Shown piece after piece: positions 1-8,927 of a stretch of 64,000 nucleotides of DNA. Positions within the stretch are counted from its first letter, which is position 1, and the number at the start of each line of letters is the position of its first letter. The position numbers and the translations under genes are program-made. The notes beneath the pieces are model-generated. The model was given only the letters and a program-made list of their open reading frames with translations, was not told the DNA's origin and ran no database searches. The stretch is from Pseudomonas sp. efr-133-TYG-5 (GTDB taxonomy: Bacteria; Pseudomonadota; Gammaproteobacteria; Pseudomonadales; Pseudomonadaceae): the NCBI RefSeq assembly GCF_030209175.1, contig NZ_JARVSM010000001.1, forward strand, positions 496,001 through 560,000, read 5' to 3'.

Positions 1-1
1 G

Positions 2-361
2 CCGCCGGTGGGCAAATACAACGCCGGGCAGAAGCTGCTGTTCTGGACTTTACTGTTGTGCATGCTCGGCCTGCTGTTCACCGGACTGGTGATCTGGCGT
101 GCGTATTTCAGCGCGTATTTCGGCATCAGCGTGATCCGCTGGGCCATGTTGCTGCACGCCTTGGCCGGGTTCGTGCTGATCCTGAGCATCATCGTCCACA
201 TCTACGCCGGGATCTGGATCAAGGGCTCGGTGGACGCGATGCTGCACGGTTGGGTCAGCCGCGCCTGGGCGAGGAAACACCACGAACTCTGGTATCGCGA
301 TATCACCGGCGAGCAAACCAGGGACAAACTGCCAGAGCGACCGATCACCAAAAAGGGCTGA
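2..361 (+). CDS. fdnI: Formate dehydrogenase cytochrome b556 (gamma) subunit, C-terminal part
   Basis: Only the C-terminal ~119 codons are present; the frame is open to the left edge, so the start lies outside the window. FdnI anchors the selenoprotein formate dehydrogenase in the inner membrane and passes electrons from formate through heme b to the quinone pool. The visible part starts with the PPVGKYNAGQK cytoplasmic loop typical of FdnI. Two hydrophobic helices follow, and the second contains the family's histidines (LHALAGF and VHIYAGIW), which are likely heme b ligands. The tail is basic and cytoplasmic. fdhE starts 3 nt after the stop, so the two are co-transcribed. The selenocysteine genes downstream fit an fdnG selenoprotein upstream, outside the window (inference). 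Confidence 0.93.
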   Translation, partial: PPVGKYNAGQKLLFWTLLLCMLGLLFTGLVIWRAYFSAYFGISVIRWAMLLHALAGFVLILSIIVHIYAGIWIKGSVDAMLHGWVSRAWARKHHELWYRDITGEQTRDKLPERPITKKG

Positions 362-364
362 CCT

Positions 365-1291
365 TTGCCGACCATTCTTGAACCGGGACAGATCGAAGCG
401 GCGGCCAGTTCGCCGCCGTTTCTGTTCCTGCCACCGAACATTCTGTTTCACCTGCGGGCGCAGCGGCTGGAGCAACTGGCCGCAGGCCATCCGCTGGCCG
501 ACTATCTGCACCTGATCGCCAGCCTGTGCCGGGTGCAACAACAGTTGCTGGATGATCCACCTGGCGTGGCACCCTTCGAGCAGCAACGCTTGGACCTTTG
601 CCAGCAACATGGCTTGCCGCCGTTCGCTGCCGATACGTTGATTCGCGAGGACGCCTGGCAAATCTGGCTGGAGGCTCTGCTGCAGCGCTACGTTGCGCCG
701 CCGCAACCTGCCGTCATCGCCGCGCTGGACAGCCTGCGCGGCGCCAGCCCTGGCCAGGTGCGCGCGTGGGCCGTGGCGCTGGTCAGCGGCCAGTACTCGC
801 TGCTGCCGGCGGCGCTGGTGCCGTTTCTTGGCGCGGCGCTGCAAGCGGCGTGGAGCCATTGGCTGCTCAGCGCGCCGAATCTGCAACTGACCCCGGGCAC
901 CAGCCTCAGTCAATGTCCGGCTTGCGGTTCGCCGGCGATGGCCGGGGTCGTCCGCCATCGCGGCAAGCACAACGGCTTGCGTTACCTGGTCTGCTCGCTG
1001 TGCGCCTGCGAATGGCACGTGGTGCGCGTCAAGTGCGTGTATTGCGAGCAGAGCAAAGGCCTCGAATACCTCAGCCTGGAGGATGACCGCCACGCCGCCA
1101 ATCAGGCGCCGCTGCGCGCGGAGGTGTGCCCCGCGTGCAACAGCTACCTGAAACTGCTGTACCTGGAGAACGATGCCGAGGGCGAAGCCCTCTCGGCGGA
1201 TCTGGCCAGTCTGCTGCTCGACATGCGCCTGGCACAGGACGGCTATCAACGGCTGGCACCGAATCTGTTGCTGGCGCCGGGAGACGAATGA
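365..1291 (+). CDS. fdhE: Formate dehydrogenase accessory protein FdhE
   Basis: A 308-residue protein opening PTILEPGQIEAAAS, typical of FdhE, which is needed for assembly and redox maturation of respiratory formate dehydrogenases. The start is TTG at 365; an AAGGG ribosome site sits about 8 nt upstream and no ATG gives a better N-terminus. Paired cysteines of the rubredoxin-like metal site are at C184/C187, C210/C213, C224/C227 and C255/C258, so the metal-binding residues look intact. It lies 3 nt after fdnI and 66 nt before selA, in one probable operon. Nothing unusual in length. Confidence 0.94.
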   Translation: MPTILEPGQIEAAASSPPFLFLPPNILFHLRAQRLEQLAAGHPLADYLHLIASLCRVQQQLLDDPPGVAPFEQQRLDLCQQHGLPPFAADTLIREDAWQIWLEALLQRYVAPPQPAVIAALDSLRGASPGQVRAWAVALVSGQYSLLPAALVPFLGAALQAAWSHWLLSAPNLQLTPGTSLSQCPACGSPAMAGVVRHRGKHNGLRYLVCSLCACEWHVVRVKCVYCEQSKGLEYLSLEDDRHAANQAPLRAEVCPACNSYLKLLYLENDAEGEALSADLASLLLDMRLAQDGYQRLAPNLLLAPGDE

Positions 1292-1357
1292 CCGCAGCGT
1301 CTACACTCTGCTTTTCACCTGAGTGTTGCGCCGGTCCTTGGTTTTCAGGAGTGCCTG

Positions 1358-2770
1358 ATGTCTGTGAGTGTTGCCCTGCGATTGCCGTCCCTCGACAGCT
1401 TGTTGCGTCATCCCGCCTGCCAGCCACTGCACGAGCGCTATGGACGCGAAGCGTTGCTGGCGTGTCTGCGCCAGTTGCTCGACGACCTGCGCGGCGCAGT
1501 CCTGGCCGGGCAATTGGCGGCCGTCGAAATCGGCCCCGAGGCCCTGGCCGGGCGCGCCGGCGAGCGTCTGGCGCAACAGCAGCGCAGCCATGTCCGCCGC
1601 GTGTTCAACCTGACCGGCACGGTGCTGCACACCAACCTCGGCCGCGCCTTGTTGCCCGAGGCCGCCATCGATGCGGTGCACATGGCCGCGCGTTATCCGC
1701 TGAACCTGGAGTTCGATCTGGCCAGCGGCAAACGTGGCGACCGCGACGATCTGATCGAAGGCCTGATCCGTGAGCTGACCGGCGCCGAAGCCGTCACGGT
1801 GGTCAACAACAATGCCGCGGCCGTGCTGCTGACCCTCAACAGCCTCGGCGTGCGCAAGGAAGGCATCATTTCTCGCGGCGAGCTGATCGAAATCGGCGGT
1901 GCGTTCCGCATTCCCGACATCATGGCCCGCGCCGGTGTGCGCCTGCACGAAGTCGGCACCACCAATCGCACCCATGCCCGCGATTACGAAGCGGCGATCA
2001 GCCCGCGCAGCGGTTTGATCATGCGCGTGCATGCGAGCAATTACAGCATCGAGGGCTTCACCGCCCGGGTGCCGACCGCCGAACTGGCCGAGTTGGCCCA
2101 TCGCCACGGCTTGCCGTTGCTCGAAGACCTTGGCAGCGGCAGCCTGCTCGATCTGACCCGCTGGGGCCTGCCGGCGGAACCGACGGTGCGCCAGGCGTTG
2201 CTCGATGGCGCCGACATCGTCACGTTCAGTGGCGACAAACTGCTAGGCGGGCCGCAAGCGGGGTTGATCGTCGGGCGCAAGGACCTGATCGCCAGGATCA
2301 AGAAGAACCCGCTGAAACGCGCGCTGCGCGTCGACAAACTGACCCTGGCCGCGCTGGAAGCGGTGCTCGGCCTGTATCGCGATCCGGATCGTCTCGCCGA
2401 GCGTTTGCCGAGCCTGCGCCTGTTGACCCGTCCACAAGCCGACATCCTCGCCCAGGCTGAACGCCTGCAACCGGAGCTGGCGCGGGCGTTGGGCGAACCC
2501 TGGCACGTCAGTGCGATCACGGCACTGGGCATGATCGGCAGCGGCAGCCAACCGGTGGCGCGGCTGCCGAGCGCGGCGCTGTGTCTGCGCCCACACGTGT
2601 CGAAACGCTTGCGCGGGCGGTGCCTGCTCGACCTCGAAGCGGCGCTGCGCGGGTTGCCAATCCCGGTGCTCGGACGCATCGACGACGACGCGCTGTGGCT
2701 GGACCTGCGCCAGCTCGACGACGAAGCGGCGTGGCTGGCGCAGCTGCCGCACTTGCAGGTCAATCCGTGA
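1358..2770 (+). CDS. selA: L-seryl-tRNA(Sec) selenium transferase
   Basis: A 470-residue PLP enzyme that converts seryl-tRNA(Sec) to selenocysteyl-tRNA(Sec) using selenophosphate. Family landmarks include the N-terminal tRNA-binding part, [29 protein letters not shown], and the PLP lysine in [12 protein letters not shown] at about K294 (E. coli uses K295). Length matches the family (about 463). The ATG at 1358 follows an AGGAG site (TTTTCAGGAGTGCCTG). The stop overlaps the selB start. selD, which makes selenophosphate, is not in the window. Confidence 0.96.
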   Translation: MSVSVALRLPSLDSLLRHPACQPLHERYGREALLACLRQLLDDLRGAVLAGQLAAVEIGPEALAGRAGERLAQQQRSHVRRVFNLTGTVLHTNLGRALLPEAAIDAVHMAARYPLNLEFDLASGKRGDRDDLIEGLIRELTGAEAVTVVNNNAAAVLLTLNSLGVRKEGIISRGELIEIGGAFRIPDIMARAGVRLHEVGTTNRTHARDYEAAISPRSGLIMRVHASNYSIEGFTARVPTAELAELAHRHGLPLLEDLGSGSLLDLTRWGLPAEPTVRQALLDGADIVTFSGDKLLGGPQAGLIVGRKDLIARIKKNPLKRALRVDKLTLAALEAVLGLYRDPDRLAERLPSLRLLTRPQADILAQAERLQPELARALGEPWHVSAITALGMIGSGSQPVARLPSAALCLRPHVSKRLRGRCLLDLEAALRGLPIPVLGRIDDDALWLDLRQLDDEAAWLAQLPHLQVNP

Positions 2771-4683
2771 TCGTCGGCACGGCGGGGCACATCGACCACG
2801 GCAAGACCTCGTTGCTCCAGGCTCTCACCGGACAAGCCGGCGACCGCCGCCCGCAGGAACGCGAGCGCGGCATGACCATCGACCTTGGTTACCTCTACGC
2901 CGAACTGGCGCCCGGCGCCGGCCTGAGCGGCTTCATCGACGTGCCCGGCCATGAACGATTCACTCACAACATGCTCGCCGGTGCGCAGGGCATCGATCTG
3001 GTGCTGCTGGTGGTCGCGGCGGACGACGGCGTGATGCCACAGACCCGCGAGCACCTGGCGATCGTCGAGCTGCTGGGGATTCCCCGGGCGCTGGTGGCAA
3101 TCACCAAGTGCGACCGGGTCGAAGCGGGCAGGGTGGCTGTGGTTCGTCAGCAAATTGCCCAGTTGCTGGCACCGGGGCCGTTGGCCGCTGCGCCGATGAT
3201 CGCCGTGTCCAGCGTGACCGCAGAGGGGATCGAGGCGCTGCGCCAGGCATTGTTGCAAGCGCAGGACGATGTGCCGGCACGCCGTGTCGACGGCGGGTTT
3301 CGCCTGGCCATCGACCGCGCCTTCAGCGTCGCCGGTGCGGGGATTGTGGTCACCGGCACGGCATTGTCCGGCGCGGTGGCGGTGGGCGATCGACTGGCGC
3401 TCGGCCCGACCGGCAAAAGCGTTCGCGTGCGCGGCTTGCATGCGCAGAACCAGGCCGCCGAGCGCGCATTCGCCGGGCAACGGGTGGCGTTGAACCTTGG
3501 TGGCGAGCGTCTGGAACTCGGGCAGATCCATCGTGGCCATTGGCTGCTGGCCGATTGGCTGCACGCGCCGACACAGCGCCTGGACATCCAATTCCAGCTG
3601 TTGCCGGGTGAGCGAACCTTCGAACATTTCCAACCGGTGCACCTGCATCTGGGCACCCAGGATGTGATCGCCCGGGTTGCGTTGCTCGAAGGTCCGCGCC
3701 TGCGTCCCGGCGAGCAGATGTTCGCGCAGTTGCTGACGAATGTGCCGGTGCACGCGGCTCACGGCGATCGCCTGATCCTGCGTGATGCCAGTGCCCAGCG
3801 CACCCTCGGCGGCGGCCGCGTGCTCGATCCGTTCGCCCCGGCCCGGCAGCGGCGCAGCCCCGAGCGCCTGGCGCAACTGCTGGCCCTGGCGCTGCACGAC
3901 GATCTACCAGGCGCGCTGCCGGCCTTGCTCGATCACAGCGCCAGCGGTCTCGATCCGCAGCGCCTGGCCCGCCAGTTCAACCGCCCGCAGGCGAGCTGGA
4001 CGCTGCCGGAGAATGTCCGCCTGATCGACACGCGCCAGGGTGCGGTGCTGTTCAATGCGCAGCGCTGGGGTACGCTGAAATTCAGCCTGCTGGAACAACT
4101 GGCGCGCTTTCACCAGCAGGAGCCCGACCAGATGGGCCCGGATCGCGATCGCCTGCGCCGTTTCAGCGCGTTGAACGTGGATCGCCCGACGTTCATCAGT
4201 CTGCTGGAGGAGCTGCGTGAGGCCGGATCGATCAGCACCAGTGGCCCGTGGCTGCATTTGCCCGATCATCAAGTGCGCTTGAGCGCTGACGACGAGGCGC
4301 TGTGGCAGCGCCTGCAACCGCTGTTCGAACAGGCCGGTTTCGATCCGCCGTGGGTGCGCGATGCCGCGCAGAAGCTCGACCAGGACGATGCCAGCGTGCG
4401 CTTGCTGCTGCGTAAACTGGCGCGCCAGGGCGTGCTGCATCAAGTGGTGCGCGACCTGTTTGTCACTGACATCACGTTGCGGCAGATGGCCGCCGTGCTG
4501 TTGCGCCTGGCTGAAGAAAATTCGCAGATTCAAGTCACGGCGTTTCGCGATGCGCTAGGCTTGGGACGCAAACGCAGTATTCAGATCCTCGAATACTTCG
4601 ACCGCCTCGGCCTCACCCGGCGCCTGGGTGACCACCGACAGATCCGTTTCGACAATGCGCTGGCCAACCCCGGCGCACTCTGA
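2767..4683 (+). CDS. selB: Selenocysteine-specific elongation factor SelB
   Basis: A 638-residue translational GTPase that delivers Sec-tRNA to UGA codons marked by a SECIS hairpin. It starts at GTG 2767 inside the selA stop (GTGA overlap of 4 nt), which puts the G1 loop GHIDHGKT at residues 7-14, where SelB proteins carry it. G3 (DVPGHERF) and G4 (ITKCD) are clear. EF-Tu-like beta-barrel domains follow, then the C-terminal winged-helix repeats that bind SECIS RNA (for example [16 protein letters not shown] and [17 protein letters not shown]). Reading from an upstream ATG in the same frame would add residues lying over selA, so it is rejected. The tRNA-Sec gene begins 6 nt downstream. Confidence 0.96.
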   Translation: MIVGTAGHIDHGKTSLLQALTGQAGDRRPQERERGMTIDLGYLYAELAPGAGLSGFIDVPGHERFTHNMLAGAQGIDLVLLVVAADDGVMPQTREHLAIVELLGIPRALVAITKCDRVEAGRVAVVRQQIAQLLAPGPLAAAPMIAVSSVTAEGIEALRQALLQAQDDVPARRVDGGFRLAIDRAFSVAGAGIVVTGTALSGAVAVGDRLALGPTGKSVRVRGLHAQNQAAERAFAGQRVALNLGGERLELGQIHRGHWLLADWLHAPTQRLDIQFQLLPGERTFEHFQPVHLHLGTQDVIARVALLEGPRLRPGEQMFAQLLTNVPVHAAHGDRLILRDASAQRTLGGGRVLDPFAPARQRRSPERLAQLLALALHDDLPGALPALLDHSASGLDPQRLARQFNRPQASWTLPENVRLIDTRQGAVLFNAQRWGTLKFSLLEQLARFHQQEPDQMGPDRDRLRRFSALNVDRPTFISLLEELREAGSISTSGPWLHLPDHQVRLSADDEALWQRLQPLFEQAGFDPPWVRDAAQKLDQDDASVRLLLRKLARQGVLHQVVRDLFVTDITLRQMAAVLLRLAEENSQIQVTAFRDALGLGRKRSIQILEYFDRLGLTRRLGDHRQIRFDNALANPGAL

Positions 4684-4689
4684 GTTCAA

Positions 4690-4785
4690 GGAAGGCAATC
4701 GCGCCCGGTGGCGCGGCCGGGCTTCAAACCCGGTTGGGGACGGCATCCGTTCCCGGGCAGGTTCGACTCCGGCTGCCTTCCGCCA
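4690..4785 (+). tRNA. selC: tRNA-Sec (anticodon TCA)
   Basis: A 96-nt selenocysteine tRNA. The acceptor stem is the 8-bp type found in bacterial tRNA-Sec (GGAAGGCA with TGCCTTCC), followed by the G discriminator and encoded CCA. The D stem is 6 bp (CGCGCC/GGCGCG) with a 4-nt loop, the anticodon loop is CTTCAAA with TCA at 4724-4726, and there is a long variable arm. The T loop is TTCGACT. The T stem GCAGG/CCGGC contains a central A-G mismatch; E. coli has an A-U pair there. It lies just behind selB, so all tRNA-charging and decoding genes except serS and selD are together. Confidence 0.97.
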
Positions 4786-4809
4786 TTTCCGGCCATCGCG
4801 GCCGTCTCG

Positions 4810-6144
4810 TCAGAAGCCCAGCGGGTACTGGATCACCACGTAGATGCGGTCAATGTCATCCCCGGCCTGTGCGGTGTTGGCCCGGTGCGAGACGTGGGAC
4901 AACTGCACGGACAGATCCTTCGCCGCACCGGACTGGACGACGTACTTGACGTCGATGTCGCGCTCCCAATGCCGGCCGCCATCGCCTTGCTGCGGCTGAT
5001 AGCGGCCGCTGTCGGCATCGAACGGGTTGTAGGCACCGCCGCGGGGCGCGTGGCTGCCGTCGATGTGGCTGCCGGCGACATAGCGGGTCATGAAATTCAG
5101 CCCGGGGATGCCGAAGGCGCCCAGATCCAGATCGTAGCGGGCCTGCCAGGAGCGTTCGTTGGCACCGTTGAAGTCGGCGTACTTGATGGAGTTGGCGAGG
5201 TAGATCGAGTCGCCGCCGACAAAATCGAATGGCGTGTCACCGATGATGCGTTGCCAGCCCAGCAGCACCGCATGCGGGCCCAAGGCGTATTTGCCGGCGA
5301 GGCTGAACGCCGTGTTGTCGATCGCGCCGGCCAGCGCCCGCCCGGTATCGCGGGTGCGGTAAAGGTTGGCGTCAAGCAGCAGGCCGGACTGTTTGAAGTG
5401 CAGGTTGGCGTAGTACTGATGCCAGGTTTCGCTCAGCTCGGAGGCATACAGCGCGCCGCCGACCGGGTTGTCCGCGAACAGATCGGCGCCGACAAAGCTG
5501 ATGCCGCCAGCCTCGGTATTGGCGCCGTAGCCGAAGAAATCACCTTTCGCCGAAGAACTGTCCTGGTTCTTGAACGCGGTGAAATGCCCGGCGAGCAGAT
5601 TCACCTGGTCGATCTCGCGGCTATTGAGCAGGAAACCGGTGGCGTATTCCGGTTGCAGGCGTTTGTCCGAGGTGTCGAACACCGGGGTTTCCACGGTCAT
5701 TTCGCCGAAAGCGAGGGTGGTGCGCGAGACTTTCAGCTTGAGCGCAGCGCCGGCGCTGGAATACTCGCTTTCACCGCGACCGCTGCTGTCCACCGGCAGC
5801 AGCCCGGTGCCGGAATGACCCTTGCCGCCATCCAGTTTCAGTCCGGAAAAGGCGTGGGCATCGAGGCCAAGGCCCACGGTGCCTTCGGTGAAACCGGATG
5901 CGAAAGTGCCGATAAACCCTTGAGCCCACTCTTGTTTGTAGTTTTTGCCGGAGGGTGAGGGCGAGCGGTAATCGTTGCTCAGGTAGAAGTTGCGCAGCAG
6001 CACCTCGCTCTTGGCGTCGTCGACAAAACCAGCGGCGAAGGCCGCTTCGGACAGCCCGCAAAACAACGCAAGCAGGGTGAGACGTGATGGCGCGAAAGCG
6101 ATCATGGCGCAGTGACCAGCGATAACCAAAGATGCGCGGATCAT
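4810..6144 (-). CDS. OprD-family outer-membrane porin
   Basis: A 444-residue outer-membrane barrel of the OprD family, which in Pseudomonas takes up basic amino acids, dipeptides or aromatic acids. After a signal peptide ending AAFA, the mature N-terminus GFVDDAKSEVLLRNFYLSNDYR is the OprD signature stretch; the C-terminus ends IQYPLGF with the terminal Phe required by the BAM machinery. The coordinate uses the ATG at 6144; an internal ATG at 6105 (MIAFAPSRLTLL) gives a cleaner signal peptide and may be the true start, and neither has a strong ribosome site. The substrate cannot be read. It is convergent with the tRNA-Sec gene. Confidence 0.9.
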   Translation of the reverse strand: MIRASLVIAGHCAMIAFAPSRLTLLALFCGLSEAAFAAGFVDDAKSEVLLRNFYLSNDYRSPSPSGKNYKQEWAQGFIGTFASGFTEGTVGLGLDAHAFSGLKLDGGKGHSGTGLLPVDSSGRGESEYSSAGAALKLKVSRTTLAFGEMTVETPVFDTSDKRLQPEYATGFLLNSREIDQVNLLAGHFTAFKNQDSSSAKGDFFGYGANTEAGGISFVGADLFADNPVGGALYASELSETWHQYYANLHFKQSGLLLDANLYRTRDTGRALAGAIDNTAFSLAGKYALGPHAVLLGWQRIIGDTPFDFVGGDSIYLANSIKYADFNGANERSWQARYDLDLGAFGIPGLNFMTRYVAGSHIDGSHAPRGGAYNPFDADSGRYQPQQGDGGRHWERDIDVKYVVQSGAAKDLSVQLSHVSHRANTAQAGDDIDRIYVVIQYPLGF

Positions 6145-6189
6145 CGACGAGTCGCGCGCGCGAGGATTGAGCCGGTGTGCTGTTTTGCC

Positions 6190-6816
6190 TCAGGCAAATC
6201 CCAATCCCGGCAGCACCAGGCATCCCGCCAGGGCAATCAGCGCTACGCCAATGACCCGGTCGATGATCCGCTGCTTTGCCAGCATTCGACGGCGCAGCGA
6301 CGCGGCGGAAAAGAACAGCGCAACGATGCTGAACCACGCCCAATGGCTGAACGACATGAACAGGCCATAAGCGAAATCGGCGCCGAGCGAACGGCTGGTC
6401 TGCACCACCTGGCTGTACGTCGCAACCACGAACAACATGGTTTTCGGGTTGAGCGCGTTGGTCAGAAAACCCGTACGAAACACGCTCCACGCCGATGGCG
6501 CCGCGCTGCTTGCCTGTTCCAGTGTCAGTACGCCGGTGTTCGTCAGGGATTTCACCCCAAGGTAAATCAGGTAGCCCGCACCGAACAGTTTCATGGCCAT
6601 GAACAGCATGGGGGTCTGGGTGATGATCACGGCGACGCCGAACACCGTGTAGAGCACGTGAACCTGCACGCCACAGGCAATCCCGAGCGCGGCGAGCAAC
6701 CCACTTCTGCGCCCGTAGGCGTAACTGTTGCGGGTGACCATCGCGAAATCCGGGCCCGGGCTGATCACCGCCAGGGTGGTGATGGCGATGATTAGAAACA
6801 CTTCATTCATGAACAC
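6190..6816 (-). CDS. LysE/RhtB-family amino-acid exporter
   Basis: A 208-residue inner-membrane protein with about six hydrophobic segments. The N-terminal signature ISPGPDFAMVTRNSYAYGRRSGLLAALGIACG is typical of LysE/RhtB exporters, which expel amino acids or their derivatives using proton-motive force; NALNPKTMLFVV is the second conserved motif. The substrate is unknown. It is divergent from a LysR gene (start 6993), and the 176-bp gap between them probably holds both promoters, so that regulator may control it (inference from position). It runs toward the oprD-like gene but is separated from it by 45 bp. Confidence 0.93.
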   Translation of the reverse strand: MFMNEVFLIIAITTLAVISPGPDFAMVTRNSYAYGRRSGLLAALGIACGVQVHVLYTVFGVAVIITQTPMLFMAMKLFGAGYLIYLGVKSLTNTGVLTLEQASSAAPSAWSVFRTGFLTNALNPKTMLFVVATYSQVVQTSRSLGADFAYGLFMSFSHWAWFSIVALFFSAASLRRRMLAKQRIIDRVIGVALIALAGCLVLPGLGFA

Positions 6817-6992
6817 GCTCCAGCTGGCGGCAGGCGTTTGCGCCAGTTTTCGTCACAGGTTGATCAGCAGGGTATTGGTTGCAACGCGACGCCTATGGCG
6901 TTCGAAACAACAGTCGTGCGGATAATGGAGAAGGAGCGGCGCCGGGAAAAACGATTTATAGTCGGCGAAATCTGTGAGAATTCATCGTCTAT

Positions 6993-7892
6993 ATGAACCT
7001 GCCTCCGTTAGCCGCCTTGCGCTTTTTCAACACCGCCGCCCAGACCCAGAGCTTCGTCAAAGCCGCACAGCAGCTGCACGTCACCCATGGCGCGGTCAGC
7101 CGCCAGGTGCGCTTGCTGGAGGAGGCCCTCGGGGTCGAGCTGTTCGAACGGCGCAATCGGGCGATCTTTCTCAATCAGGCCGGGCGCCTGTTGTTCGACG
7201 TGACGGCACCGATGTTCGAGCAACTGCAGAGTGTGGTCGGACGCCTGCAGCGCGAGGTGCGCGAGGAGGTCATCGTGCTGTCGTGCGAACCGACCATCGC
7301 CATGAAATGGCTGATCCCGCGCTTGCCGGATTTTCATGCGGCCCACCCGAATATCCAGGTGCAGTTGCTCACCGCCGGCGGGCCGATCGACTTCGTTCGT
7401 TCAGGTGCCGACCTCGCCATTCGCCGCGATGACTTCCACTGGGACCCGTCACTGCACAGCGTGACGATTTGCGCGGAGTGGATCGGCCCGGTCTGCGTGC
7501 CGTCCAGCCCGCTCGCCAATGGCCAACGGCACGGCCAGCGCCTGCTGCACAGCAGGACCCGTCCGCAGGCGTGGGACAACTGGCTGCGCCTGACCGGGCA
7601 GGCCATGCCGGATGCCAGCCGCGTCGACTACGAGCATTTCTATTTGTGTGTCCAGGCGGCGACGGCGGGGCTGGGAATCGGCATGGCGTCGTTGCTGATG
7701 GTTCAGGACGAACTCGACGGGGGACAACTGATCGCGCCGTTCGGGTTTATTCAGGATGGCTCGAGCTATTGCCTGCTGTCGCCCAGACCGTTCAGCGAAA
7801 ACGCCAGTTGCATGGCGTTCAAGGCGTGGCTGACGGCACAGATGAGCCTGTGCACCCAGCCCTTGCTGGCTCGGCTCGATAGCGCCGACTAG
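6993..7892 (+). CDS. LysR-family transcriptional regulator (GcvA-like)
   Basis: A 299-residue LysR regulator. The winged HTH is at the N-terminus (LAALRFFNTAAQTQSFVKAAQQL, HVTHGAVSRQVRLLEEALG) and the effector domain follows from about residue 90. The opening MNLPPLAALRFF and HGAVSRQV are of the GcvA/AmpR subgroup. It is divergent from the LysE-type exporter, the usual layout when a LysR controls its neighbour; no ligand can be inferred. ATG 6993 is the start that places the HTH at the usual distance. Confidence 0.93.
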   Translation: MNLPPLAALRFFNTAAQTQSFVKAAQQLHVTHGAVSRQVRLLEEALGVELFERRNRAIFLNQAGRLLFDVTAPMFEQLQSVVGRLQREVREEVIVLSCEPTIAMKWLIPRLPDFHAAHPNIQVQLLTAGGPIDFVRSGADLAIRRDDFHWDPSLHSVTICAEWIGPVCVPSSPLANGQRHGQRLLHSRTRPQAWDNWLRLTGQAMPDASRVDYEHFYLCVQAATAGLGIGMASLLMVQDELDGGQLIAPFGFIQDGSSYCLLSPRPFSENASCMAFKAWLTAQMSLCTQPLLARLDSAD

Positions 7893-8014
7893 CTACGGCG
7901 TTAGGGTTGCAGCGGCGGCCCCGCGCCGGCTACCAGCACTTGCTTGTGCGTACCCTCAGCCATATCCACGTCCTCGTCGATCAAACGCTAACGCCAATCC
8001 ATTTGGCCATGCAG

Positions 8015-8773
8015 TCAGGCGATATACCCTCCAATACCATCCCACAAGAGTTTCACCGCGGTGACCACCAGCAGGGCATAGCAGGCTCGATACATCTGCC
8101 GTTGCTCCAGCCGTTCGTGCAGCCGCCAGCCCAGCCAGACGCCGCTGGGGACGGCCAGCAGGCAGATCGCCGCAAGACTCAACACGTTGCCCGTCGGTTT
8201 CGCCAGCAACAGCCAGGGCAACGCCTTGAGTAGATTGCCAACGGTGAAGAACAGGCTGGTCGTGCCGGCGTAGAGCTGCTTGCTCAAGCCCAACGGCAGC
8301 AGGTAAATCGCCAGGGGTGGCCCGCCGGAATGCGCGACCATTGTGGTAATGCCGGAGGTCAGGCCCGCCGCCAGCGCTTTGCGCGAGGAACGCGGCTGTA
8401 CCCGGATTTCGCCGCCGGATCTGAACCACAGACCGACGAAGACCAGCGTGATCACCGCCATCACAATGGCGACCGCGCGGTGATCCAGCAGGCGAAACAC
8501 CAGGTAGCCGATTCCGATTCCGCTGATTAACCCGGGCAACAGCAATTGCAGATCGGGTCGGGACCAGGTGGACGGTTTCCAGTAACGCAGACCGAACAGG
8601 TCCATGGCGATGAACAGGGGCGCGAGCAGGCCACCCGCTGTGATCGGATCCATCACCAGGGACAGCAACGGAATGCCGATGATGGCAAATCCACCGCCGA
8701 ACGCGCCCTTCATGAAGCAGATCAGAAACACCCCGGCGAAGGTGACCAGGACGGTGACAGGGGTCAGTTCCAC
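8015..8773 (-). CDS. TauE/SafE-family anion exporter
   Basis: About 252 residues with eight or so membrane helices. GVFLICFMKGAFGGGFAIIGIPLL is the first TauE/SafE repeat and GGPPLAIYLLPLG the second. Members export sulfite, sulfoacetate or other organic anions. The frame opens at 8875, but I chose GTG 8773, which starts directly before the first helix (VELTPVTV) and has an AGGCAGG ribosome-like site about 7 nt upstream; the extra 34 residues from 8875 are not membrane-like. It is divergent from the MocR regulator at 8928, which may respond to the same metabolite (inference). Confidence 0.88.
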   Translation of the reverse strand: MELTPVTVLVTFAGVFLICFMKGAFGGGFAIIGIPLLSLVMDPITAGGLLAPLFIAMDLFGLRYWKPSTWSRPDLQLLLPGLISGIGIGYLVFRLLDHRAVAIVMAVITLVFVGLWFRSGGEIRVQPRSSRKALAAGLTSGITTMVAHSGGPPLAIYLLPLGLSKQLYAGTTSLFFTVGNLLKALPWLLLAKPTGNVLSLAAICLLAVPSGVWLGWRLHERLEQRQMYRACYALLVVTAVKLLWDGIGGYIA

Positions 8774-8927
8774 AGCGCTGCCTGCCTGGTGCTTCTGCGC
8801 ACTGGTTGAGGTTGCGTCTGGGCAAAGCATTCGAAATGGTACATAGGGATTTCCTTCGGGCGGCGGGCATAGCAATAATCTCGAGCATCACCTGACTAAG
8901 AAAAAGTACCAGTTTCGAGGTTTTTCC

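Noticed and set aside
50..1249. Long minus-strand reading frame of 399 codons
   Set aside because: It lies antisense to fdnI and fdhE, whose protein families are clear; the frame is an artefact of GC-rich codon positions.
2041..3897. Minus-strand frame of 618 codons antisense to selA and selB
   Set aside because: The translation is rich in Arg, Gln, Ala and Pro with no domain, and the plus strand carries complete SelA and SelB.
4708..5958. Plus-strand frame of 416 codons overlapping tRNA-Sec and the OprD gene
   Set aside because: It begins inside the tRNA gene and is antisense to an intact OprD; it has no ribosome site.
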